Source: Chromatiales bacterium
GTDB lineage: Bacteria > Pseudomonadota > Gammaproteobacteria > Steroidobacterales > Woeseiaceae
Length of the DNA stretch: 64,000 bases
Direction of reading: 5' to 3'
Assembly: GCA_024679535.1 (NCBI GenBank)
Contig: JAIBDF010000003.1
Coordinates: forward strand, 1 to 64,000
Every line of letters begins with the position of its first letter. The stretch's first letter is position 1. The position numbers and the translations under genes were made by a program. The notes beneath the pieces were generated by a model, which saw nothing but the letters and a program-made list of their open reading frames with translations, ran no database searches and was not told the origin of the DNA. Shown here one piece after another: positions 27,501 through 35,969 of the stretch.

Positions 27501-29861
27501 CATCTCGAACGCACGCTCGTCGACGGCTGGCGCATCGCTTAGCGGGCGGCTAACCGTCAGCATCGCCGCATTGGGGTCGCCCAATGCAAAGGCATTAGCT
27601 TTCGCAATCAGGAGACCGATATCCGCTTGTGGATCGGTTCCAACCTCGAGCTGCTCAACGAGCTCCGGAACTGCTGCGGCTGCCTCCAGTACGAAATCGA
27701 CCATCGGCGGTATACGTTTGAGCGTGCGATTAATCAGGCGATTCAAAAGATCTTCGATCGCCCAGGCATACTCGCCAATGCGCTCGGCGCCAACCATGCG
27801 GCCGCTGCCCTTGAGCGTGTGGAACGAGCGCCGCACCGTGATAAGCATCTCCATGCTGTCAGGCGAGGCGGCCCAAAGCGGAAGATGCCGTTTGATCGAG
27901 GCGATTTCCTGCTTTGCCTCCTCGATGAATATCTCGAGGAGCTCAGGGTCCAGATGCTCGGCATCCGAGGCCACGACCGGCAACGGCATGACCTCCGTTG
28001 CCTGCATCTGCGATTCGCGAGTCGAAGCTTCCGCCAGAGCGCGTTGTCCGGCAGCCTCGACATCCAGTGCCTCCAATTTTTGCGTCGGCGCCGGATCCGG
28101 CGTCGTAAACGCCGTTTTCCGCAACCGCTCTTCGACGTCTTGCAGCACAGCAAGGCACGCTTCGGCATTATCGAGCATGTACCAGGGCTCACTGCGCCCG
28201 GCCTTGACCGTTTCCATGTAGTACTCAATGGAAACAATGGCATCGGCCAGCCGGTCGGTTTCCTTTTGCGTCAGCCCGAGAGGCCCGCCGGCTTTTAGCA
28301 TTGCTGTAACCAGGTTGCCGACCCGGTCCACCACTTCCATGGCCCGCGTCTTTTCGAGCATGAGCAGACCGGCCTTGATGCCGTTGATCAGTATTGGAAC
28401 ATTGTCGAGTCCGGCAGACGGCGCCTGCTCCGCAATGCTCTGGCTGATCGTCTCCTTGATCCGCGCGAGGTTGATGATGCACTCGCGCATGACCGACTCC
28501 GCCACCTTGCGGAATTCTTTATCGTCTTCCGGCGCTTCCTCAGCATCCTCCGGAGCCGGCATCGTAAGACGAATGAGCTGCTGCTCGAGTCGATCCTCTA
28601 CGCGCAGCAGAGTCGAGGCAATATCGAGAATAATGCGATCATTGGCAACGCCGCCCAATTCGACAACAGATTTGAGGCGATCGATCTCGCCGTCAATATC
28701 ACCGCGCAGTTCGCCGAGTCCCAGCACACCGAGCGTGTCGCTGATCTTTTTCAACAATTCGAGCTGCGACACAAGTTCCGAGGGCTTGTTCATCCCCGTG
28801 CGCACGAAGATATCGAGAACGTCCTTGACCTTTCCGAGGTCCTCGCGAATCGCGGAACCGACCGTCTCCATGAGCCTGGCACTCGGCGCCGACAGTGCCT
28901 CTCGCGCGCTCTCAACCTGTTCGTCGCCCGGCAGCAGTTCCGCCAGGTTGAATGCCGCTCGAATGTCACCAATGCGCTCACCCGCGTTGGAAGAACGGGC
29001 AACGTAGTAAAGAAGGTTGTTCAGCAAGTCATCAATCGGATGCTTCTCGTACGCGAGCAGGCCTTCGTCGATGACATACTTGAGTTGCCGGTCGGCCTGG
29101 CCGAGCAAGCGCTTCAACGCGACGGATGTTTCAAGCCCGCCATTCTGCAGGGACTCGAGCACACCACCGATCACCCACCACAACTGGTACATGTCGTCGC
29201 GCGTTGACGAATTCTCCAGGGCCGCCGCAACCTTGCCCAGGGTATCGAGATGCCGTTTGCTGTCACCACCCTTGATCCAGCCGAGCAACGCCAGCTGGAA
29301 CTTCGGCCGCAGCCGTTTGGCCACGACCAGAGGATCTTCGCCGGTACCATTGCGCGCACTCGCCCCGTGCTCGGAACGCTGTGGCGACAGGTTGAGCAGC
29401 AGCAGCGTGCCTTCGGAAAGTAACGGCTCACCACGCGCAGCGCGCAGGTCATTGAGCATCGGCAGCAATACAAGCGCAATATCACGGCCACCGCCAAGCA
29501 GTCGTTCGATATAGATTGGCAGCTGGACCATCGAACGCGTCAGCGCGTCCAGTCCATCCTCCCGTCCCTTGCTGGAACGCAGCGCCGAAAGGTATCTGCA
29601 GGTCAGATCCATTTCCTCGACGAGTAGCGCTGCACCGTAGGTCTCGGTCATGCGCAGGGCCCCGGCAGCCTGGTGCAGCAACTCGCCCGCACGTGTTAAC
29701 GCGGTTGTGCCACCGCGACCATCCACGCAGTCTTCCAGCGCGAGGTGCGCGTTGCGAATCGTCTCCATGAGCTCGGCACTGACGATCGCCAGCGCACTAA
29801 CGGCGCCCTGGCCGCTAGCGTCGCCGATCATGTGTTCATGAATACCCGTGTCGCCCGTCAT
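24504..29861 (-). CDS. chpA: Hybrid CheA-type histidine kinase/response regulator ChpA (PilL)
   Basis: A 1785-residue central kinase of type IV pilus chemosensing. A long N-terminal FimL-like region (to about 620) is followed by three Hpt domains with phosphorylatable His in RSFHTLKGSGRM (about 680), ACHTLHGSANMA (about 830) and HLHTLKGGARMAG (about 990). Then come an acidic EP-rich linker, dimerisation and ATPase domains (MLRNAVVHGVEDA, DDGAGLDVESI, GRGVGMDVV), a CheW-like domain and a receiver (VVDDSITVRR, phospho-Asp in ILLDIEMPRMDGYEF, Lys in YLGKP). It phosphorylates PilG and PilH. The P. aeruginosa protein has more phosphotransfer domains, so this is a reduced version. Confidence 0.95.
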   Translation of the reverse strand: MTGDTGIHEHMIGDASGQGAVSALAIVSAELMETIRNAHLALEDCVDGRGGTTALTRAGELLHQAAGALRMTETYGAALLVEEMDLTCRYLSALRSSKGREDGLDALTRSMVQLPIYIERLLGGGRDIALVLLPMLNDLRAARGEPLLSEGTLLLLNLSPQRSEHGASARNGTGEDPLVVAKRLRPKFQLALLGWIKGGDSKRHLDTLGKVAAALENSSTRDDMYQLWWVIGGVLESLQNGGLETSVALKRLLGQADRQLKYVIDEGLLAYEKHPIDDLLNNLLYYVARSSNAGERIGDIRAAFNLAELLPGDEQVESAREALSAPSARLMETVGSAIREDLGKVKDVLDIFVRTGMNKPSELVSQLELLKKISDTLGVLGLGELRGDIDGEIDRLKSVVELGGVANDRIILDIASTLLRVEDRLEQQLIRLTMPAPEDAEEAPEDDKEFRKVAESVMRECIINLARIKETISQSIAEQAPSAGLDNVPILINGIKAGLLMLEKTRAMEVVDRVGNLVTAMLKAGGPLGLTQKETDRLADAIVSIEYYMETVKAGRSEPWYMLDNAEACLAVLQDVEERLRKTAFTTPDPAPTQKLEALDVEAAGQRALAEASTRESQMQATEVMPLPVVASDAEHLDPELLEIFIEEAKQEIASIKRHLPLWAASPDSMEMLITVRRSFHTLKGSGRMVGAERIGEYAWAIEDLLNRLINRTLKRIPPMVDFVLEAAAAVPELVEQLEVGTDPQADIGLLIAKANAFALGDPNAAMLTVSRPLSDAPAVDERAFEMDPVLHDIFSKETAGHLKVITDYLEACEGHEPPFDVTDKLHRACHTLHGSANMANVDRGVAVAAALNRFVRHIYDHKIGFQNSGLDALRAASRAINTIVGDINNPDRDRADYTGLIEHITRLTAAAQAPSTPAPPVQKSVPAAAAPAPEPLVEEAAEDAEYDAEIAAIFTEESAELLESADKALVEWIKERSAQPMDELKRHLHTLKGGARMAGIASMGNLSHEIETLLISVDDGRIKATPAVEDLLQRAVDELHRMRDLVIAGKPVRAAAELVQRIQQANAGFEVADDADVEAAPDDKSVEETPPVEFTIEPDDSVSMVIVDSPLADELAKLSVEKMAPAEEAPIPVEPEPEPEPEPEPESEPIHEASLPPVAKPAAEKEAPADARSLRTADQRQEYARVDADLLEDLLNAAGEISIYHSRLNQQVSSFEFHVDELEQTVARLREQLRKLEIETEAQIMHGHQDTLVARDFDPLELDRYSNIQQLSRALAESANDLGSLKDLLKSVTTEAEGLLVQQSRVTAELQDGLMRTRMVPFDRHVPRFTRLVRQIAQEAGKRAELAVEGASGELDRQVLDKMLPPFEHMLRNAVVHGVEDASARQKAGKPAVGRITIRLHREGAEMVIDVSDDGAGLDVESIRRKAYELDLLSPESKVTDEEIMDLVLTPGFSTATSVTQSAGRGVGMDVVANEVKKLGGSLRISSVTGQGTNFTVRLPFTLAITQALIVRTGEEVYALPLPTVEGVARIPRAELESLLSHSEPSYQYGEQSYKFRHLGMYLGGQAAKLPEEEASVPVILVHAGEYSAALLVDEMLASREVVVKAVGPQLASIRGVSGATILGDGRIILILDIHALVRTGAPVVELKKAAPTPSDERPLALVVDDSITVRRVTERFLHRSGLRVETAKDGLDAIRVMQDHKPDVILLDIEMPRMDGYEFASHVRNDPRVADVPIIMITSRVGDKHRARAIELGVNDYLGKPYQDAQLLEAIRRQLEERGIELP
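26411..26463 (-). repeat. Glu-Pro codon repeat inside chpA
   Basis: About 50 bases of alternating Glu and Pro codons (read on the minus strand) encode the linker EPEPEPEPEPEPESEP between the third Hpt domain and the kinase core. It is a low-complexity coding repeat prone to length change, likely an extended spacer for the Hpt domains. Confidence 0.85.
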
Positions 29862-29901
29862 GTGGTCATCCGTGTCGCTCGCGAATCCAGCTCCAAAAGC
29901 C

Positions 29902-31887
29902 TTATCCCGCCTTCACCTGCGGTGCTTGGGGCGGCACCGCATTGGATGTTGTGCGCGTCAACGCACCCGCCTGCATCATGTCCGCCGGTAGCGCAAAGCC
30001 CTCGACCGTCTTCCTGAGCTGCGTCGCAAGCTCCGACAGTTTCGAAATCGACGCGGCTGTTGCGCTCGTTGCCCTGCCGGTCTGGTCACCAATTTCCCGC
30101 AAGCGTGTCGTACGCCGCGTGACGTCGGCAGCCGATCCCGCCTGCTGGCGGGCCGAGCTCGAGATGTTCTGTACGAGGCTTGCGATCTGGTTCGACACCT
30201 GCTCGATTTCGTCAAGAGCCGCGCCGGCATTTTCCGCAAGCAATGCACCACCGACAACGTCGGTCGTACTGCGCTCCATCGAGACGACCGCTTCATTAGT
30301 ATCGGTCTGAATCGTGCGCACCAGCACCTCAATCTGCTTGGTCGCATTGGTTGAGCGCTCGGCGAGTCGTTGAACCTCGTCGGCAACCACCGCGAATCCG
30401 CGTCCCGCCTCGCCTGCCATTGATGCCTGGATCGACGCGTTGAGCGCGAGAATGTTGGTTTGCTCGGCGATATCGTTAATCAACTCAACGATGTTGCCAA
30501 TCTCCTGCGAACTCTCACCGAGGCGCTTGATGCGCTTCGATGTCTCCTGAATGGTCTCCCGAATCGCATTCATACCATCGATCGTACGCCGCACAGCTTC
30601 GCCGCCTTTATGCGCCACTTCAACCGAATGGCGAGCAACATCGGACGAACGCTCGGCATTGCCGGACACTTCTTCGATCGACGCGGCCATCGATACGATC
30701 GACTCCGTTGCTGCGTTGATTTCTCTTGCCTGGTTATCGGCCGCTTTCGCCAGATGCGCGGCGGTGTGTTCCGTTTGCTTGGTTGCCGTATCGACCATGA
30801 GGGCCGTCTCGTTGACCGTCGCGACCAGCTTACGCAATTCCTCAATAGCAAAGTTAAAGGAGTCTGCAATCGTGCCGGTAATATCCTCGGTCACTGTCGC
30901 CTCGACAGTCAGGTCACCGTCAGCGAGACTGCCCATCTCGTCGAGCAGCCGCAGAATGGCCTGCTGATTGCGTTCGTTCTGCTCAGCTTGTTCGCGTGCC
31001 TTACGTTCGAAGATTGCGCTTTTGCTGTGCAGCACCTGCAAACCGATAATCAGCAGCAGAGCCAGTCCGACGAGGCCGATCGGGAGCCATGGGATATTGA
31101 GCACGCCCGGCAGCATGCCGCCACGCGAAGAATCGAAAGCGGTTTCAAGCAGCTGGTTCGCGCTCGCCACGAGCTGTGACTGGGTAGCAACCAGTTCGTT
31201 GACCTGACTCAGGTTGGCGCTAATCGTAGCGGACTGATCCTCAAGACTCTCAATACTGCCCAACAGGGGCTCGAGCAGGCTTTCTTGGCCCGCGGCGTTC
31301 AGCGGCCTGAGGTCAAGATTACTGGCACCACCCGCCAGACCGTTCGCAACGTTACGCAGGAAAGCCACGTCCTCGGAAATTGCGGACGCCGCCGTCTCGC
31401 CGCCGGCGGGCAAGGCGGTCGTTGTCTGGCGAATGCGGTCGGCGCGCTGCTGGAACTCCTGCATGATGGCCGTCGCACCGGAGCGGTCCAACAGTCCATT
31501 GGACCCTTCGAGGATCGCCGTCGCGTCCGTCACCGCCTGTCCGGCTGCCGTGCTCACGGCTTCGACTTCTTGCCGTTTCGCCAGCATGGCTGACGCCTGT
31601 GATTCGAGCTGCTGCCAGTCGGCCGAGCGCCCCAACGATACGCCCCTTCTCAGCGAGGCAACTTTCCTGATGCTTGCATCGAGCTGATCGAATGCACCGG
31701 CCTCGCCGTCTAAAGCACGTGCTGCCTGCGATGGAATCGCCTGTGAAAGTGCCGCGAGTTCGGACGCGGACGCGTCGCCGCCATCGAGTGCCTGCAGGTA
31801 GACCAGCGCGCCTGCGACGAGCAGCATGAGCGCGGCCAGTCCGGCAACCAGTTTGAATGTAGACGCATTGTCAGTTTTATTGGCCAT
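29902..31887 (-). CDS. pilJ: Methyl-accepting chemotaxis protein PilJ
   Basis: A 661-residue receptor with a membrane helix at residues 12-33 ([19 protein letters not shown]), a periplasmic helical region, a second helix near 265-285 ([16 protein letters not shown]), and a long cytoplasmic coiled coil with the signalling hairpin [43 protein letters not shown] around residue 485. PilJ senses pilus-related or surface cues and controls ChpA autophosphorylation. It lies between pilI and chpA, the conserved order. C-terminal demethylation pentapeptides are not obvious. Confidence 0.94.
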   Translation of the reverse strand: MANKTDNASTFKLVAGLAALMLLVAGALVYLQALDGGDASASELAALSQAIPSQAARALDGEAGAFDQLDASIRKVASLRRGVSLGRSADWQQLESQASAMLAKRQEVEAVSTAAGQAVTDATAILEGSNGLLDRSGATAIMQEFQQRADRIRQTTTALPAGGETAASAISEDVAFLRNVANGLAGGASNLDLRPLNAAGQESLLEPLLGSIESLEDQSATISANLSQVNELVATQSQLVASANQLLETAFDSSRGGMLPGVLNIPWLPIGLVGLALLLIIGLQVLHSKSAIFERKAREQAEQNERNQQAILRLLDEMGSLADGDLTVEATVTEDITGTIADSFNFAIEELRKLVATVNETALMVDTATKQTEHTAAHLAKAADNQAREINAATESIVSMAASIEEVSGNAERSSDVARHSVEVAHKGGEAVRRTIDGMNAIRETIQETSKRIKRLGESSQEIGNIVELINDIAEQTNILALNASIQASMAGEAGRGFAVVADEVQRLAERSTNATKQIEVLVRTIQTDTNEAVVSMERSTTDVVGGALLAENAGAALDEIEQVSNQIASLVQNISSSARQQAGSAADVTRRTTRLREIGDQTGRATSATAASISKLSELATQLRKTVEGFALPADMMQAGALTRTTSNAVPPQAPQVKAG

Positions 31888-31902
31888 AATTCCTCAGACC
31901 TT

Positions 31903-32466
31903 CTATTCCGCAGCTGCCTGCAGAAACATATTGCTTTCGACCATGTCGAATAAATTGAAAACGGGCCAGGACTCATCGCCCCGCTGGTAAGTCCCGCCAA
32001 GGAAACGATCACAGCGAACAATGGTTTCCGCAGCCTCGTTTGTGAGCTCATGATCCATGAAGCGACGAAACCCGAGTACTTCATCAACAACGAGGCCGGC
32101 CGGCACTTCACGATGGTTAACCGAAATAACGCGCGTTGTGCGGCGCAACGTCGTTCTGCCGCTGCCCAACAGCAGCTTGACGTCGATCAGCGGTAACAGC
32201 TGACCGCGCAGGTTGGCAATGCCCAGCAACCAGCGGCTTGCACCAGGCACACGTGTCATGGCATCGGGCAGCATCAGAACTTCGCGAACCTGCTCACGAC
32301 TCGCAACAAACCTTTCTTCACCAATACGGAAGCCGACGCCAACCCACTCATCGACCGAGGCGCCCACCCCCTGTCCAGCGTGCACGGCACGACTGCGCCG
32401 CTCGATTTCCTGGAGCAATTCAAACGGTTGCTCGACGAGCGCTGCAAGAGCCCCGGATCCGCTCAT
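31903..32466 (-). CDS. pilI: CheW-family coupling protein PilI
   Basis: A 187-residue CheW-domain protein (WVGVGFRIGEERFVASREQV; RVPGASRWLLGIANLRGQLLPLIDVK) preceded by a short helical N-terminus (LVEQPFELLQEIERRSRA). It couples PilJ to ChpA. The gene directly abuts pilH with no gap and precedes pilJ by 15 bases, the standard order of the operon. Confidence 0.94.
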   Translation of the reverse strand: MSGSGALAALVEQPFELLQEIERRSRAVHAGQGVGASVDEWVGVGFRIGEERFVASREQVREVLMLPDAMTRVPGASRWLLGIANLRGQLLPLIDVKLLLGSGRTTLRRTTRVISVNHREVPAGLVVDEVLGFRRFMDHELTNEAAETIVRCDRFLGGTYQRGDESWPVFNLFDMVESNMFLQAAAE

Positions 32467-32832
32467 CTACGCCGCCATCACCGAGTTGATCTTGGCCACC
32501 AGTTCCTTGTCGGCCACCGGTTTGACAAGGTATTCGACCGCGCCCTGCCGCATGCCCCAGATCTTGTCGGTCTCCTGATCCTTGGTGGTGATCATGATGA
32601 CCGGTATGGACTCCGTAGCCGGGTCCTTGGTCAGCTTGCGCGTTGCCTGAAAGCCGTTCATGCCGGGCATGACGACATCCATGAGTATGCAATCCGGGCG
32701 CGCTGTGATGGCTTGCCGAATTCCTTCCTCTCCGCTATCAGCAACCAGCGTGTCGAAACCGGCTCGCTCAAGCATGCTCTGGAACAAGTGAAGTTCCGTT
32801 GGTGAATCGTCAATAATGAGAACGACTGACAT
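32467..32832 (-). CDS. pilH: Response regulator PilH
   Basis: A 121-residue single-domain receiver with acidic pocket IIDDSPTE, phospho-acceptor Asp in CILMDVVMPGMNGFQATR and conserved Lys in YLVKPVADKE. In the Pil-Chp system PilH opposes PilG, promoting pilus retraction or draining phosphate. The ATG at 32832 begins right at the domain; the longer ORF in the track reads back into the pilG end. It lies ten bases after pilG. Confidence 0.94.
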   Translation of the reverse strand: MSVVLIIDDSPTELHLFQSMLERAGFDTLVADSGEEGIRQAITARPDCILMDVVMPGMNGFQATRKLTKDPATESIPVIMITTKDQETDKIWGMRQGAVEYLVKPVADKELVAKINSVMAA

Positions 32833-32842
32833 GCTGTAGTCC

Positions 32843-33235
32843 TTAGTTAATCTGGTTGGATATTGCACCAAGCAGTTCATCTTTCGTGAACGGCTTGGTG
32901 AGATACTGTTCGGAGCCCACAATGCGGCCGCGTGCTCGGTCAAACAGACCGTCTTTGGAGGACAGCATGATAACCGGCGTCTCGCGAAAAGTTTTGTTGT
33001 GTTTGATCAGCGAGCACGTTTCGTAGCCGTCGAGCCGCGGCATCATGATGTCCACGAAGATCAGGTCAGGCTGATGATCTGCAATCTTCGAAAGCGCATC
33101 GAATCCGTCAATGGCCGTGAATACCTGGCAACCCTCCTTGGATAGCAAGGTTTCGGCGGTTCGGCGAATGGTTTTACTGTCGTCTATTACAAGAATCTTG
33201 AGCCCATTTAAGGACCTTGACGCGTTACTGGACAC
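32843..33235 (-). CDS. pilG: Response regulator PilG
   Basis: A 130-residue single-domain receiver: VIDDSKTIRRTAE, phospho-Asp in LIFVDIMMPRLDGYE, Lys in YLTKPFTKDE. PilG promotes pilus extension, linking ChpA to PilB and, in Pseudomonas, to cAMP synthesis through FimV/FimL. It is the first gene of the operon. The GTG start is preceded by GGGGA at suitable distance. It is divergent from gshB, with about 160 bases between them for both promoters. Confidence 0.94.
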   Translation of the reverse strand: MSSNASRSLNGLKILVIDDSKTIRRTAETLLSKEGCQVFTAIDGFDALSKIADHQPDLIFVDIMMPRLDGYETCSLIKHNKTFRETPVIMLSSKDGLFDRARGRIVGSEQYLTKPFTKDELLGAISNQIN

Positions 33236-33349
33236 CGAATTTCCCCACGTTGAAAACCGACTTTTACCATATTGACATAACTCCCGCTACGACGCCCGCC
33301 GCGTTGCGCAAAATCTCGTGAATTCGGGCGCTTACGCGCGATTTCGCTG

Positions 33350-33355
33350 TATAGT
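33350..33355 (+). promoter_or_regulatory. Candidate -10 element for gshB
   Basis: TATAGT preceded by CTG lies 40 bases before the gshB ATG in the pilG-gshB divergent gap. No good -35 hexamer is visible at 16-18 bases, so the call is tentative. Confidence 0.3.
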
Positions 33356-33394
33356 GGTTCGCCCCGAAGCAGAACCGCGGAATATCGGCGAAAG

Positions 33395-34351
33395 ATGGCA
33401 GAAAAACCCCTGAAAATCGGTATCGTAATGGACCCGATTGGTTCGATAACCCCTTACAAAGACTCGTCGCTTGCCATGCTGCTGGAAGCTGAGCGCCGCA
33501 ACGCCGAAATTCATTATTTCGAACAAAAGGATGTCAGGTTACTGTCGGGCAAGGCGCTGGGGCGGTCCACACTTCTGCATGTTCGCGACAATCACGACGA
33601 CTGGTATGAGTTTGGCGACCGTCAGGAAATCGAACTGGGCGAACTCGACGCGATTTTGATGCGCAAGGATCCGCCGTTTGACATGGAGTATGTCTACACG
33701 ACCTACATTCTCGATCGTGCCCAGCGAGATGACACACTGATCGTCAACGCGCCCCAGGCGCTCCGCGACATGAATGAGAAGGCCTATACGGCCTGGTTTC
33801 CGCAATGCACGCCAACGACATTGATCACGCGCTCGATGGACGACATGAAAGCGTTTCTCGCCGAGCATGGCCGCGTAGTGGCAAAACCACTCGACGGCAT
33901 GGGTGGCCGCTCAATCTTTGTCGTCAAGAAGGGTGACAAGAACGCCAATGTCATTTTCGAGACGCTCACTGACTACGGCAGGAATTTCGCCATGGCGCAG
34001 GTGTATATCCCGGAAATTACCGCGGGAGACAAACGCATCCTGCTCATCGAAGGCAAGCCCGTCCCCTACGCGCTGGCCCGCATTCCGACTGGCGACGACA
34101 ATCGCGGCAATATGGTCGCCGGGGCGGTCGCGAAAGGGCAGGAAATGTCGAAACGCGACTTCGAAATCTGCGAGCAGGTCGGCCCTGCTCTGCGTGACGC
34201 GGGCGTCCTGTTCGCCGGTATCGACGTCATCGGCGACTACCTGACCGAGGTCAACGTCACCAGCCCCACGGGCATCAGGGAACTCGACCAGCAGTTCGAC
34301 CTGAATATTGCAGGCCTGATGTTCGACGCGATCCAGGCCAGACTTCCGTAA
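33395..34351 (+). CDS. gshB: Glutathione synthetase
   Basis: A 318-residue ATP-grasp ligase with the GshB hallmarks IGIVMDPIGSITPYKDSSLAMLLEA at the N-terminus, RKDPPFDMEYVYTTYILDRA, KPLDGMGGRSIF and NVTSPTGIRELDQQ. It joins gamma-glutamylcysteine and glycine using ATP. Length is as in other proteobacteria. The same window holds two glutathione-using functions, frmA and a GGT-like gene. Position next to pilG and tonB follows the Pseudomonas order. Confidence 0.96.
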   Translation: MAEKPLKIGIVMDPIGSITPYKDSSLAMLLEAERRNAEIHYFEQKDVRLLSGKALGRSTLLHVRDNHDDWYEFGDRQEIELGELDAILMRKDPPFDMEYVYTTYILDRAQRDDTLIVNAPQALRDMNEKAYTAWFPQCTPTTLITRSMDDMKAFLAEHGRVVAKPLDGMGGRSIFVVKKGDKNANVIFETLTDYGRNFAMAQVYIPEITAGDKRILLIEGKPVPYALARIPTGDDNRGNMVAGAVAKGQEMSKRDFEICEQVGPALRDAGVLFAGIDVIGDYLTEVNVTSPTGIRELDQQFDLNIAGLMFDAIQARLP

Positions 34352-34352
34352 C

Positions 34353-34420
34353 AACCAAAAGGGGACAGTCACCTTTTCCAAAAGGGGACAGTCACCTTTG
34401 CTCAAAGGTGACTGTCCCCT
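34353..34420. repeat. REP-like repeat: two direct copies and one inverted copy
   Basis: AAAAGGGGACAGTCACCTTT occurs at about 34357-34376 and again at 34380-34399; the second copy forms a perfect 17-base stem with AAAGGTGACTGTCCCCT at 34404-34420 around a GCTC loop. It lies immediately after the gshB stop. The unit resembles intergenic REP/BIME-type elements seen in other gammaproteobacteria and could also end gshB transcription or protect its mRNA 3' end, although no U-tract follows. Confidence 0.85.
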
Positions 34421-34466
34421 GGTTGGATGTGATCCAATCCCTTGTTTATGTAAGAGAAATGGCGGA

Positions 34467-34482
34467 ATATTCGCGCGAATAT
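34467..34482. promoter_or_regulatory. Perfect palindrome overlapping the tonB start
   Basis: ATATTCGCGCGAATAT is a perfect 16-base palindrome whose last two bases are the first two of the tonB ATG. It could be an operator for a dimeric regulator or a hairpin hiding the start codon. No strong ribosome site is seen between it and the ATG. Confidence 0.4.
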
Positions 34483-35386
34483 GGCGAATCCAGCAGTTAT
34501 TGTAGACCCTCTCGATGAACTACGGCTTGTGGCCCCGGTTATTCCGGACCGACTGCCCGCCATGCTGTTCCTGGCTGCGCTCGTCCACGGCATCCTGATC
34601 ATCGGCGTGACGTTTAATGCGGCATTAACGGATCAGTTTGCCGATGCGATCTCGCTTGAGGTCACGATCGTCGCGGCACCGGATCAGCAAATCGATCGGC
34701 CCGATGAGGCAGCCTACCTCGCGCAGTCCAGTCAGAAGGGCGGCGGCAATATCACCGACCAGATCCGGCCGTCCGCACCCCTGGAAAGCGCTTTACCAGC
34801 CGACAACGAGGGCATCGAGGACGGCACCGCGCTGAGCGACGCCAAAGTTCACGAGCGGTCTGCCGACGATGTACTGGCATCCAAGAACGCGAGTGACCGG
34901 CAGGTACCCATCGACCCACGAACGGATCCACAGGCACAGGACAGCGTCGCCATAGCGATGGAAGCCGGAAGCGAAATCACGCTGCCCTTGCCGCAGGAAG
35001 ACAAAGCGAGCTTTCTCCTGACCGACGACGACCCGCAGCAACTCATCATCTCCGCCGACACACGCGAATCCGTCGCGGCGGCCTATCTCGATTCCTGGAA
35101 GCGCCGCATCGAGGCAGTTGGCGCCGCGTACCTGCCTGAACTGGGCCTGCTGGAAAACCTGACCGGCAGCCCAACCCTGCTGGTACGTATCAACGAAAGC
35201 GGCGACCTGATTGAGGCCACGGTCAGCAAATCCAGCGGCTCCGCGATTCTGGACCTCGCCTCGGTCGACATCATCCAGCGTGCATCGCCATTCGATGAAT
35301 TCCCGGCACCAATGGCGAGCGAATACGAGACGGTCGCGTTCGAATACAAGTTCCTGTTCACCGAGCAACTTGTGCAGGGCGACTGA
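34481..35386 (+). CDS. TonB-family energy transducer (TonB3-like)
   Basis: A 301-residue protein with one membrane helix near residues 28-46 (AMLFLAALVHGILIIGVTF), a long acidic periplasmic linker, and a C-terminal TonB-like domain (YLDSWKRRIEAVGAAYLPE; SPTLLVRINESGDLIEATVSKSSG). It lacks the usual Pro-Lys/Pro-Glu rod. Its place between gshB and yqgE equals that of tonB3 (PA0406) in P. aeruginosa, which is needed for twitching motility, so a pilus-related role is likely by synteny. No exbB or exbD is adjacent. Confidence 0.82.
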   Translation: MANPAVIVDPLDELRLVAPVIPDRLPAMLFLAALVHGILIIGVTFNAALTDQFADAISLEVTIVAAPDQQIDRPDEAAYLAQSSQKGGGNITDQIRPSAPLESALPADNEGIEDGTALSDAKVHERSADDVLASKNASDRQVPIDPRTDPQAQDSVAIAMEAGSEITLPLPQEDKASFLLTDDDPQQLIISADTRESVAAAYLDSWKRRIEAVGAAYLPELGLLENLTGSPTLLVRINESGDLIEATVSKSSGSAILDLASVDIIQRASPFDEFPAPMASEYETVAFEYKFLFTEQLVQGD

Positions 35387-35404
35387 TCAGCAGATACTGT
35401 CTCT

Positions 35405-35968
35405 ATGCAAACGGACGGTTCTCTTACAAATCAGCTACTTATCGCCATGCCGGGCATGCTGGACCCCAATTTCAGCACCACGGTCACTCTTATTTGTGAA
35501 CATAATGATGATGGTGCGCTTGGCATCGTCATTAATCGTCCTACGACCCTGAAGCTCGGCGGCCTGTTCGAGCAGCTCGCAGTCGATGACCCCGATACCG
35601 GAGCAGCCGGCAGCCCGGTGCTGTCAGGTGGTCCTATCGGCATAGAGCGCGGTTTTGTGCTGCACGGCCCTGAGCGAAGCTACGAAAATACGCTCGCCGT
35701 ATCGGAGAGTATCTGCCTGACGCTGTCACGCGACATTATCGATGCGATGGCCACTGGCGAAGGCCCGAAACAATCGCTGGTGGCGCTCGGCTACGCGGGC
35801 TGGCAGGCCGGGCAACTTGAAGACGAATTGCTCGCGAATTCCTGGCTGAATGTCCCGGCGACGGCCGAAATCGTCTTCGACACCCCGTTTCAGGACCGCT
35901 GGAACTCAGCAGCTCGCACCCTGGGCATCGACATCGCCCGCATGTCACCGGACGTCGGACACGCCTGA
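35405..35968 (+). CDS. yqgE: UPF0301/AlgH family protein YqgE
   Basis: A 187-residue YqgE/AlgH protein with LLIAMPGMLDPNFSTTVTLICEHNDDGALGIVINRP at the N-terminus and VLSGGPIGIERGFVLH in the middle, both family hallmarks. The function is poorly defined; AlgH influences alginate and other regulation in Pseudomonas. It is soluble with no signal peptide. The ruvX start follows one base after the stop, so the two are an operon. Confidence 0.93.
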   Translation: MQTDGSLTNQLLIAMPGMLDPNFSTTVTLICEHNDDGALGIVINRPTTLKLGGLFEQLAVDDPDTGAAGSPVLSGGPIGIERGFVLHGPERSYENTLAVSESICLTLSRDIIDAMATGEGPKQSLVALGYAGWQAGQLEDELLANSWLNVPATAEIVFDTPFQDRWNSAARTLGIDIARMSPDVGHA

Positions 35969-35969
35969 G

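Noticed and set aside
26244-27542. 432-residue plus-strand ORF antisense to chpA
   Set aside because: It mirrors the chpA codon pattern, has a low-complexity stretch that is the reverse of the Glu-Pro repeat, and shows no domain.
34353-34420. Possible mini CRISPR array
   Set aside because: Only two direct copies with a three-base spacer and one inverted copy; no cas genes and no regular spacers.
35850-35969. Longer N-terminus for RuvX as given in the ORF track
   Set aside because: The extra 40 residues are the yqgE coding sequence in another frame and do not resemble the family.
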